Source of the DNA: JAOADN01 sp049323795
Lineage (GTDB): Bacteria; Pseudomonadota; Alphaproteobacteria; Rhodobacterales; Rhodobacteraceae
DNA: 12,706 bases
NCBI GenBank assembly: GCA_049323795.1
Contig: JBMOOH010000032.1
Location: forward strand, 1-12,706
Direction: 5' to 3'
The notes beneath the pieces were generated by a model. The model was not told the DNA's origin. It did no database searches and saw nothing but the letters and a program-made list of their open reading frames with translations. Positions 5,435 through 11,521 of the stretch are shown here, piece by piece. Numbering within the stretch: position 1 is the stretch's first letter; each line of letters opens with the position of its first letter. Position numbers and translations under genes: made by a program.

Positions 5435-8400
5435 GCACGCGCCTCGCCAAGGGCGGCCGCCTGATCGACCGCACGAAGCCCCTGCGCTTCGCCTTCAACG
5501 GCCGCCACCACTCGGGATACGCGGGCGACACGCTCGCCTCGGCGCTCTTGGCCAGGAACCAGATGCTCATCGGCCGGTCCTTCAAGTATCACCGCCCCCG
5601 CGGCGTGGTCGCGAGCGGCCATGAAGAGCCGAACGCGCTTCTCGGACTCGGCACCGGCGCACGCTTCGAACCCAACCAGCGCGCCACCGCGACGGCCCTC
5701 TTCGAAGGCGCCACGCTCACCAGCCAGAACCACTGGCCCAGCCTCGAGTTCGACATCGGCTGGATCAACAACCTGCTGATGAAGTTCCTGCCCGCGGGCT
5801 TCTACTACAAGATGTTCATCCACCCGCGGGCCTTCTGGAAGCACGTCTACGAACCCTTCATCCGCAAGTCGGCGGGCCTTGGAAAAGTGCCGAAGGACCG
5901 CGATGCGGACACCTACGAACAGGCCTATGCCCATGCCGAAACCGTTGTCGTCGGCGGCGGGATCGCGGGCCTGCAGGCCGCGCTGACCGCCGCGCGGGCC
6001 GGGGGCAGGGTTCTCGTCCTCGAACAGGCCGGCTGGTGGGGCGGCCGCGCGCCGGTGGACGGCGCCACCATCGACGGCCAATCCGCCGCGGGGTGGGTGG
6101 ACGCGACCGTCGCCGCCCTCGCCGCGATGCCGAACGTCACGCTCCGCCTCAACACGCAGGCGACCGGCCTCTACGACCACGGATACCTGATCGCCGCCGA
6201 GCGCATCGCCGACCACACGGCACCCGAGGGCCGGCCCCGCCAGCGCCTCTGGCGCATCCGCGCGGGCCACATCGTCACCGCGACGGGCGCCATCGAGCGC
6301 CCGCTCTCCTTCGCGGGGAACGACATTCCGGGCGTGATGCTTGCCTCGGCGGTGCGCGACTACGTGGTCAACTGGGCCGTCAGCCCCGGCGACCGCACCG
6401 TGGTCGTGACGAACAACGACGACGCCTATCGCACCGCGCTCGCGCTCCTCGACGCGGGGCTGATCGTCCCGGCCGTCCTCGACGCGCGGCCCGAGGCGAC
6501 CGGTGCTCTCCCCGAGGCCGTCCGCGCGCGCGGCGTCCGTGTCCTCACGAACCGCGGCGTCGCCAGGGTGAAGGGCGGCAAGCGCATCGTCTCGCTCGTC
6601 ACCTGCGCCCATGCGGGCGAAGGCGCAGCGCTCGACGAGATCCCCTGCGAGGCCGTCGCTATGTCGGGCGGCTGGTCGCCGGTCGTCCACCTCTGGTCGC
6701 ACTGCGGCGGCAAGCTTCTCTGGGACGAGGCCCGCGTCATGTTCCGCCCCGACCCGTCCCGCCCGCCGACCGGCGCGGACGGTCAGGCAATGGTCACGGC
6801 GGTCGGCTCCGCGAACGGCGCGCTGACGGCGGACGCGGTGCTCGCCGATGCCTGTCGGTACGGAAGTCCGACGGTTGTCCGACAGATGTCCGACGGACCT
6901 CCGCCACGTGTCGCGGAGGTTCCGGCCGAAGGCCCGATCCTGCCCGTCTGGATGATGCCGCAGGGCGCGGGCTACGACAAACGGTCGAAGGCCTGGCTCG
7001 ACTACCAGAACGACGTGAAGGTCTCGGACATCCAGCTTGCCGCGCGGGAAGGCTACGACTCGGTCGAGCACGCCAAGCGCTACACCACGCTCGGCATGGC
7101 GACAGATCAGGGAAAACTGAGCAACATCAACGGACTGGCAGTACTTTCCGAAGCGCTCGACCGGCCGATCCCCGCGACGGGCACCACCACCTTCCGCCCG
7201 CCCTACACGCCCCTCACCCTGGGCGCGATCGCGGGCGAGGCGCGGGGCGAGATCTTCCAGCCGCTCCGCCGCAGCCCCATCCACGCCTGGCACGAGGCTA
7301 ACGGCGCGAATTTCGAGCCCGTCGGCCTCTGGCGCCGCCCCTACTGCTTCCCGCGGGCCGGCGAGACCCGGCACACGGCCGTCGAGCGGGAGGTGAAGAA
7401 CACCCGGCAGTACGTTGGAATGCTTGACGCCTCCACCCTCGGCAAGCTCATTGTCAAGGGCCCCGACGCGGCCCGCTTCCTCGACATGCTCTATACCGGC
7501 GTCATGTCCACGCTCCCCGTGGGCAAGTGCCGCTACGGCCTGATGTGCAACGAGAACGGCTTCCTGATCGACGACGGAGTCGTGGTGCGGCTCAGTGACG
7601 ACACCTGGCTCTGCCACACCACCTCCGGTGGCGCCGACCGCATCCACGCCTGGATGGAGGACTGGCTCCAGTGCGAATGGTGGGACTGGAAGGTCCATGT
7701 CGCGAACCTCACCGAACAGTTCGCGCAGGTCGCAGTCGTCGGTCCCAACGCACGGAAGGTGCTGGAGAAACTCGGCGGCATGGATGTCGGCGCCGGGGTG
7801 CTTCCCTTCATGACCCGGATCGAGGGCACCCTCGGCGGCTTCCGGGCCCGGGTGTTCCGGATCAGCTTCTCGGGCGAGCTCAGCTACGAAATCGCCGTCC
7901 CCGCCTCCGAGGGCCTCGCCTTCTGGGAAAGGTTGCTGGAGGCCGGCAGGGAGTTCGGCGTGATGCCCTACGGCACCGAGGCGCTGCACGTCATGCGGGC
8001 CGAGAAGGGTTTCATCATGATCGGGGACGAGACGGACGGGACGGTGATTCCGCAGGATCTCGGTCTCGACTGGGCGATCTCGAAGAAGAAGCCCGACTAC
8101 CTCGGCAAGCGCGCGCAGGAACGCACGCACATGGCGAGCGCGGACCGCTGGAAGCTCGTCGGCCTCGAAACCCTCGACGGCAGCGTGATTCCCGACGGCG
8201 CCTACGCGGTGGCAGACGGGGTGAACGCGAACGGCCAGAGGAACGTGCAGGGGCGCGTCACCTCGACCTACCACTCGCCGACCTTGGGCAAGGGCATCGC
8301 GATGGGCCTGGTCAGGCACGGCCCGCAGCGCATGGGCGACGTGATCGAGTTTCCGACCACGGGCGGACGGACGGTCAAGGCAAGGATCGTGAGCCCGGTC

Positions 8401-8436
8401 TTCTACGACCCGGAAGGAGCAAAGCAGAATGCCTAA
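5431..8436 (+). CDS. soxA: Sarcosine oxidase subunit alpha (NAD- and folate-binding)
   Basis: The 1001-residue protein has the SoxA layout. The N-terminal ferredoxin-like domain without cluster cysteines (about 15-100) includes RHHSGYAGDTLASALLA and GRSFKYHRPRGVV. A Rossmann domain follows, with ETVVVGGGIAGLQAALTAARAGG (170-192), thought to bind NAD+, and a second dinucleotide-fold half. From about 650 onwards there is a GcvT-like aminomethyltransferase domain (REVKNTRQYVGMLDASTLGK, GELSYEIAVPASEG, GTEALHVMRAEKGFIMIGDE) that binds tetrahydrofolate and captures the methyl group as 5,10-methylene-THF. The start at 5431 is fixed by the ATGA overlap with soxD and by the fit of the N terminus to the family. 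The C-terminal 8 bases overlap soxG. No frameshift or missing segment is apparent. Confidence 0.96.
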   Translation: MSTRLAKGGRLIDRTKPLRFAFNGRHHSGYAGDTLASALLARNQMLIGRSFKYHRPRGVVASGHEEPNALLGLGTGARFEPNQRATATALFEGATLTSQNHWPSLEFDIGWINNLLMKFLPAGFYYKMFIHPRAFWKHVYEPFIRKSAGLGKVPKDRDADTYEQAYAHAETVVVGGGIAGLQAALTAARAGGRVLVLEQAGWWGGRAPVDGATIDGQSAAGWVDATVAALAAMPNVTLRLNTQATGLYDHGYLIAAERIADHTAPEGRPRQRLWRIRAGHIVTATGAIERPLSFAGNDIPGVMLASAVRDYVVNWAVSPGDRTVVVTNNDDAYRTALALLDAGLIVPAVLDARPEATGALPEAVRARGVRVLTNRGVARVKGGKRIVSLVTCAHAGEGAALDEIPCEAVAMSGGWSPVVHLWSHCGGKLLWDEARVMFRPDPSRPPTGADGQAMVTAVGSANGALTADAVLADACRYGSPTVVRQMSDGPPPRVAEVPAEGPILPVWMMPQGAGYDKRSKAWLDYQNDVKVSDIQLAAREGYDSVEHAKRYTTLGMATDQGKLSNINGLAVLSEALDRPIPATGTTTFRPPYTPLTLGAIAGEARGEIFQPLRRSPIHAWHEANGANFEPVGLWRRPYCFPRAGETRHTAVEREVKNTRQYVGMLDASTLGKLIVKGPDAARFLDMLYTGVMSTLPVGKCRYGLMCNENGFLIDDGVVVRLSDDTWLCHTTSGGADRIHAWMEDWLQCEWWDWKVHVANLTEQFAQVAVVGPNARKVLEKLGGMDVGAGVLPFMTRIEGTLGGFRARVFRISFSGELSYEIAVPASEGLAFWERLLEAGREFGVMPYGTEALHVMRAEKGFIMIGDETDGTVIPQDLGLDWAISKKKPDYLGKRAQERTHMASADRWKLVGLETLDGSVIPDGAYAVADGVNANGQRNVQGRVTSTYHSPTLGKGIAMGLVRHGPQRMGDVIEFPTTGGRTVKARIVSPVFYDPEGAKQNA

Positions 8437-8983
8437 CTCTGTCAGCCCTTTGGGCGGTCGATCCTCATCCGGATTCGCAACCGTCGCCGAGGCCGGACCT
8501 TGCGGCATGATCACCGTCCGGGGCAACCTTTCCTCGCCGGCGATGGCTGCGGCGGTCAGGGCTGCGGCCGGCTGCGAGGTGCCCGCGCAGCGCCGCATCC
8601 TCCTGTCGGGCGGAAAGGGCGCGGCCTGGATGTCGCCCGACGAACTCCTGCTCCTGGTCCCCTACGCCGAAACCCCCGCGGCCGTCGCCGCGCTCTCTGC
8701 GGCGCTGGCCGCGGAGCACGCGCTGGTCGTCGACGTCTCCGACGCGCGGGCCGTGTTCACCGTCACCGGCGCGAAGGCCGATCAGGTGATCCGCAAGCTC
8801 TCGCCCGCCGACATCGACGGGATGGCGGAAGATGAAATCCGCCGCACGCGCGTGGCGCAGGTCGCGGGCGCCTTCTGGCGGTCGGCCCCCGACCAGATTA
8901 CCCTTGTCACGTTCCGGTCGGTCGCCGGCTATGTCATGGGCGTTCTGTCCACCGCCGCCCGCGAGGGGACCGAACTCGCCTGA
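8429..8983 (+). CDS. soxG: Sarcosine oxidase subunit gamma
   Basis: The 184-residue protein matches SoxG in size, position and sequence style. ITVRGNLSSPAMAAAVR (28-44) precedes AAWMSPDELLLLVPYAE (66-82), then VVDVSDARAVFTVTGAKADQVIRKLSPADID (98-128) and QVAGAFWRSAPDQITLVTFRSVAGYVMGVL. The family resembles a GcvT C-terminal-like fold and packs against SoxA; it carries no known catalytic residues. The start overlaps the end of soxA by 8 bases, and GGAAGGAG (8412-8419) gives a strong ribosome binding site nine bases before the ATG. It is the last gene of the sox operon; no folate gene such as purU follows in this window. Confidence 0.93.
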   Translation: MPNSVSPLGGRSSSGFATVAEAGPCGMITVRGNLSSPAMAAAVRAAAGCEVPAQRRILLSGGKGAAWMSPDELLLLVPYAETPAAVAALSAALAAEHALVVDVSDARAVFTVTGAKADQVIRKLSPADIDGMAEDEIRRTRVAQVAGAFWRSAPDQITLVTFRSVAGYVMGVLSTAAREGTELA

Positions 8984-9000
8984 CGCGGCCCTTGACGGCG

Positions 9001-9021
9001 GCCCGGTGCAGCACCCAGGGC
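9001..9021 (+). terminator. Weak hairpin after soxG, possible terminator
   Basis: GCCC-GGTG-CAG-CACC-CA-GGGC forms an eight-pair stem with a two-base bulge and a three-base loop, 17 bases after the soxG stop. No T tract follows. The rest of 8984-9158 contains no recognisable gene; TTGACG at 9093-9098 is the only promoter-like box, and its -10 partner is poor. Confidence 0.3.
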
Positions 9022-9158
9022 GTGGCGAACGCGTACCCGGACCTCTCCCGGCAATTGACCCGATTGTTTTCCGACCACGAACCGATTCGCTGTTGACGCA
9101 GAGCCGGAACATCGGCAGTTTTTCGCCAGTGCGGTGTGTGAATTCAGGGGGGGATTGA

Positions 9159-9593
9159 TTGAATCGGGCATTGTTTTTGGCCGCGGTGGCCGGTGCCGCG
9201 GGATTGCCGTCTCATTCCATCGCGGCGCCGAAAATTCAGGCAGAAAAGGTCGTTTTCGACTGCGATTTCGCATCCGGAACAGCCCGCGACGGAAACTGGG
9301 TTCCATCCAAGCTGTACATCATGAAAATTATTGGAAAAGAAGGGCTTGTGGCCTATGACCCGGTGATCGAGGCCTTCGTCGGCAATCCGGTTCCAGCCGA
9401 GATGATCGACCAGTCCAAAGCGCGCATCACCTACGGCTGGGAATACGAGGCCGAGGATTCCGCCTCGCAGTCGTTCAAGATGATTTACCGCTTCACCTAT
9501 TTCCGCAACGGGTTGCCCGCGAAAATGTCGGCGCAGCCCGGCGGATATGACAATTCCTGGTCGGAAGAGGGCAGATGCAAGGCGTCGGAATGA
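9159..9593 (+). CDS. Small secreted protein of unknown function, paralogue of the next gene
   Basis: The 144-residue protein has a signal peptide (MNRALFLAAVAGAAGLPSHSIA, cleavage probably near 21-23). The mature part has two cysteines, C35 and C140, likely disulfide-bonded in the periplasm. Between them lie WVPSKLYI (48-54), YDPVIEAFVGNPVPAEMI (66-83), KARITYGWEYEAED (87-100), KMIYRFTYFRNG (107-118) and GGYDNSWSEEGRC (128-140). I recall similar uncharacterised small secreted proteins in Rhodobacteraceae but know no function. The start is a TTG at 9159 preceded by a run of seven G; no better start exists without losing the signal peptide. AT-rich codons (AAT, ATT, TTT) are more frequent than in neighbouring genes. 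Its stop overlaps the next start by ATGA. Confidence 0.75.
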   Translation: MNRALFLAAVAGAAGLPSHSIAAPKIQAEKVVFDCDFASGTARDGNWVPSKLYIMKIIGKEGLVAYDPVIEAFVGNPVPAEMIDQSKARITYGWEYEAEDSASQSFKMIYRFTYFRNGLPAKMSAQPGGYDNSWSEEGRCKASE

Positions 9594-10003
9594 AAGCGAT
9601 ACGCTGCGGCCTGGCCCTGATCGCCGGTACGGCCGCAATCCTCTCTGCCGGTGTGGCCGGGGCCAAGACCTACTTCTGCACCTATTCTGGGGCGGCGGTG
9701 GCAAACAACGCCCTGCCGGACAAGGTTGAAATCAAGATCGACGGTAACGGGAACGCCTTCGTCCTCGACCCGTTTATCCTGGGTGACAAAGGCGGCCCGA
9801 TCCCCGCAAAGCTGCGTACCGCATCGCAGAACAGGCTGCTTGTGACTCGGTCGCTCGACATCTTTTACGACGGCTCAACCCTGCGCGTGGATTTCCGCCT
9901 CTGGGTTCCGCCAGAGGGTGGGGCTTCGTCGATGACGGCCGACATCCTGCGGTATGATGGCAAGCAGAACTCCAAGGGCCAGTGCAAGATCACCAAGGCC
10001 TGA
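9590..10003 (+). CDS. Small secreted protein of unknown function, paralogue of the previous gene
   Basis: The 137-residue protein has a signal peptide (MKAIRCGLALIAGTAAILSAGVAGA, cleavage after AGA-25). The mature part begins KTYFCTYSG and keeps two cysteines, C30 and C132. Their spacing (102) is close to that of the upstream protein (105). Shared landmarks are LPDKVEIKI, LDPFILGDKGGPIPAKL (59-75), TLRVDFRLWVP and a closing GQC. The start at 9590 is preferred over an in-frame ATG at 9575 because it forms an ATGA overlap with the upstream stop and gives a cleaner signal peptide. The two genes are probably co-translated and descend from a duplication. No known domain is recognised; function unknown. 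Confidence 0.75.
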   Translation: MKAIRCGLALIAGTAAILSAGVAGAKTYFCTYSGAAVANNALPDKVEIKIDGNGNAFVLDPFILGDKGGPIPAKLRTASQNRLLVTRSLDIFYDGSTLRVDFRLWVPPEGGASSMTADILRYDGKQNSKGQCKITKA

Positions 10004-10004
10004 C

Positions 10005-10020
10005 GCCCGCCCTGGTGGGC
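10005..10020 (+). terminator. Hairpin right after the secreted-protein pair
   Basis: GCCCGC (10005-10010) and GTGGGC (10015-10020) form a six-pair stem including one G-T pair, with the loop CCTG, directly after the stop codon. There is no T tract, so termination is only suggested by position. Confidence 0.3.
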
Positions 10021-10091
10021 AGCATGGGCGCCTTACGGGAAAACGAGCCGCATCAGCCCCGTGATGCTGGCCCTTACTGGCACCGCCCACC

Positions 10092-10120
10092 TTGACCTTC
10101 GAAACCCGAACGCTCTTATT
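10092..10120 (+). promoter_or_regulatory. Possible promoter for sodB
   Basis: TTGACC (10092-10097) fits the -35 consensus at five of six positions. With a 17-base spacer, CTTATT (10115-10120) is a poor -10 box. It lies about 85 bases before the sodB start. The region 10004-10203 contains no convincing gene of its own. Confidence 0.28.
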
Positions 10121-10203
10121 CGCATTGACCGCCTGCGGCGCGCCATGCTGCGCGCCGACCCGTATTCGGACAACCCGCAGTCTGCCAACCCAAGGAGCCC
10201 GTC

Positions 10204-10806
10204 ATGGCCTTCACGCTTCCCGATCTTCCCTATGCCCACGACGCGCTTGCGCCCCTCGGCATGTCGAAGGAGACGCTCGAGTATCACCACGACCTGCACC
10301 ACAAGGCCTATGTGGACAACGGCAACAAGCTGATCGCCGGCACCGAGTGGGAGGGCAAGAGCCTCGAGGACATCGTGCGCGGCACCTACCAGGCCGGCGC
10401 CGTCGCCCAGAACGGCATCTTCAACAACGCCAGCCAGCACTGGAACCACAACAGGTTCTGGGGCTGGATGGCCCCCGGCGAGGGGAAGAAGATCCCCGGC
10501 GCGCTGGAAAGGGCGCTGACCGAAAGCTTCGGGTCGGTGCAGAAGTTCAAGGACGATTTCGCCGCCGCGGGTGCCGGGCAGTTCGGGTCGGGCTGGGCCT
10601 GGCTCGTCAGGGACAGGGACGGAAGCCTGAAGATCACCAGGACCGAGAACGGGGTGAATCCGCTCTGCTTCGGCCAGACCGCGCTTCTGGGCTGCGACGT
10701 GTGGGAGCACAGCTACTACATCGACTTCCGCAACAGGCGCCCGGCCTACCTGACCAACTTCCTGGAAAAGCTCGTGAACTGGGAAGCGGTCGCCGCCGCG
10801 CTCTGA
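10204..10806 (+). CDS. sodB: Superoxide dismutase, iron-type
   Basis: The 200-residue protein is a classical Fe/Mn superoxide dismutase, converting superoxide to O2 and H2O2. Metal ligands are H28 (LEYHHDLHH), H82 (QHWNHNRFW), D165 and H169 (CDVWEHSYYIDF). Q78 in NNASQHWNH is the second-sphere glutamine position typical of iron enzymes. The other position, which is Gln in Mn enzymes, reads Gly in TENGVNPL. Both point to Fe-type or cambialistic use, which is inference from sequence. There is no signal peptide, so the enzyme is cytoplasmic. AAGGAG (10192-10197) six bases before the ATG is a near-ideal ribosome binding site. It is a single gene, convergent with the LOG-family gene. Confidence 0.96.
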   Translation: MAFTLPDLPYAHDALAPLGMSKETLEYHHDLHHKAYVDNGNKLIAGTEWEGKSLEDIVRGTYQAGAVAQNGIFNNASQHWNHNRFWGWMAPGEGKKIPGALERALTESFGSVQKFKDDFAAAGAGQFGSGWAWLVRDRDGSLKITRTENGVNPLCFGQTALLGCDVWEHSYYIDFRNRRPAYLTNFLEKLVNWEAVAAAL

Positions 10807-10854
10807 TCCGGGCGGCCACCCGGAGGACGGCCCGCCCCACCCGGCGGGGGCCGT
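10807..10854. terminator. Two tandem hairpins between convergent sodB and LOG gene
   Basis: The first stem TCCGGG-CGGCCA-CCCGGA (10807-10824) starts at the base after the sodB stop codon. The second (10827-10854) pairs ACGGCCCGCC with GGCGGGGGCCGT, giving ten pairs with a two-base bulge and a CCACCC loop. Both fill almost all of the 55-base gap between convergent genes, so a bidirectional terminator is likely, although T tracts are absent on both strands. Confidence 0.55.
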
Positions 10855-10861
10855 GTCGCAG

Positions 10862-11419
10862 TCAGGCCGGGAAGGCCCTGCGCAAGGCCGCCTGAAGGGC
10901 AGGCACGTCCGGAACGGGTGTCACGAAACCCCTCAGCGACGCCTCGGCGAAGCCTTCGGCGATGATGCGGTCGATCATCGCCAGGAGCGGCTGCCAGTAG
11001 CCCTGGATGTCGAGAAGCAGGATCGGCTTGCTGTGCAGGCCGAGCTGGCGCCAGGTCACCACCTCGAAGAGCTCGTCGAGCGACCCGGCCCCGCCGGGCA
11101 GGACGACGACCGCGTCCGAGTTCATGAACATGACCTTCTTGCGCTCGTGCATGTCCTCGGTGACCACGAAGGTCGAGAGGTCGCGCTTGCCGGCCTCGCG
11201 CTGGAGGAGGTGGACGGGGATGACGCCGAAGGTGCGCGCGCCCGCCTCCTGCGCCGCGCGGGCGACCTCGCCCATCAGACCGACATCCCCCGCACCATAG
11301 ACGAGCCGCCAGCCGTTCGCGGCGAGCATGCGCCCCGTGGCCCGCGCAGCCTCGGCATAGGCGGGCCGGACGCCCGATCTTGAGCCGCAAAAGACACAGA
11401 CCGAGACCGGCGATGGCAT
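10862..11419 (-). CDS. LOG-family protein (cytokinin riboside 5'-monophosphate phosphoribohydrolase type)
   Basis: The 185-residue protein has the LOG/lysine-decarboxylase-like Rossmann fold. It begins SVCVFCGSRSG (6-16), followed by LVYGAGDVGLMGEVARAA (39-56), EDMHERKKVMF (88-98) and the hallmark LPGGAGSLDELFEV (107-120). These supply the nucleotide-binding loop and the catalytic R93/E116 pair known from LOG enzymes, which release free base from nucleoside 5'-monophosphates. Two positions depart from the usual motifs: YGAG instead of YGGG, and PGGAGS instead of PGGxGT. Physiological substrates of bacterial members are often uncertain, and older annotation calls them lysine decarboxylase. The ATG at 11419 gives the expected family N terminus, though no clear Shine-Dalgarno precedes it. 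Confidence 0.9.
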   Translation of the reverse strand: MPSPVSVCVFCGSRSGVRPAYAEAARATGRMLAANGWRLVYGAGDVGLMGEVARAAQEAGARTFGVIPVHLLQREAGKRDLSTFVVTEDMHERKKVMFMNSDAVVVLPGGAGSLDELFEVVTWRQLGLHSKPILLLDIQGYWQPLLAMIDRIIAEGFAEASLRGFVTPVPDVPALQAALRRAFPA

Positions 11420-11445
11420 GGGCGGGGGCTTTCGGACGGGTTTCT

Positions 11446-11474
11446 TTGACCCCAGATATAGCGGTTGGTATGGT
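11446..11474 (+). promoter_or_regulatory. Sigma-70-type promoter for the Ig-like envelope protein gene
   Basis: TTGACC (11446-11451), a 17-base spacer and TATGGT (11469-11474) form the best promoter match in the window. Transcription would begin near 11481, about 40 bases before the ATG at 11522. It overlaps a possible promoter on the opposite strand. Confidence 0.6.
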
Positions 11475-11481
11475 CGCTCAA
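11455..11481 (-). promoter_or_regulatory. Possible divergent promoter for the LOG gene
   Basis: On the minus strand TTGAGC (11481-11476) is followed after 15 bases by TATATC (11460-11455), or after 17 by TATCTG. Transcription would start near 11447, roughly 28 bases before the LOG ATG. The spacing or the -10 box is imperfect in either reading. Confidence 0.35.
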
Positions 11482-11521
11482 GCTCGCCGCCGGGAAAACG
11501 GGCGAGGGGGGTGTGGGGACA

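Noticed and set aside
5425..8598. A 1057-codon open frame on the minus strand opposite soxA and soxG
   Set aside because: Its composition (Arg, Gly, Ala, Val, His, Asp rich) is what antisense reading of a GC-rich gene gives, it matches no family I know, and the plus-strand genes are unambiguous.
9055..9120. TTGACC (9055) and TTGACG (9093) as promoters for the secreted pair
   Set aside because: Neither has a reasonable -10 box at 16-18 bases; the better one offers only CAGTTT, so I did not list it as a feature.
8984..10203. A genomic island suggested by the more AT-rich stretch around the secreted pair
   Set aside because: There is no integrase, tRNA, direct repeat or transposase at either edge, and the second gene of the pair has ordinary composition.
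10092..10895. A plus-strand open frame starting before sodB, with an apparent short hydrophobic N terminus
   Set aside because: It runs through the whole of sodB in another frame and becomes low-complexity Arg/Gly/Ala sequence; the TTG start has no ribosome binding site.
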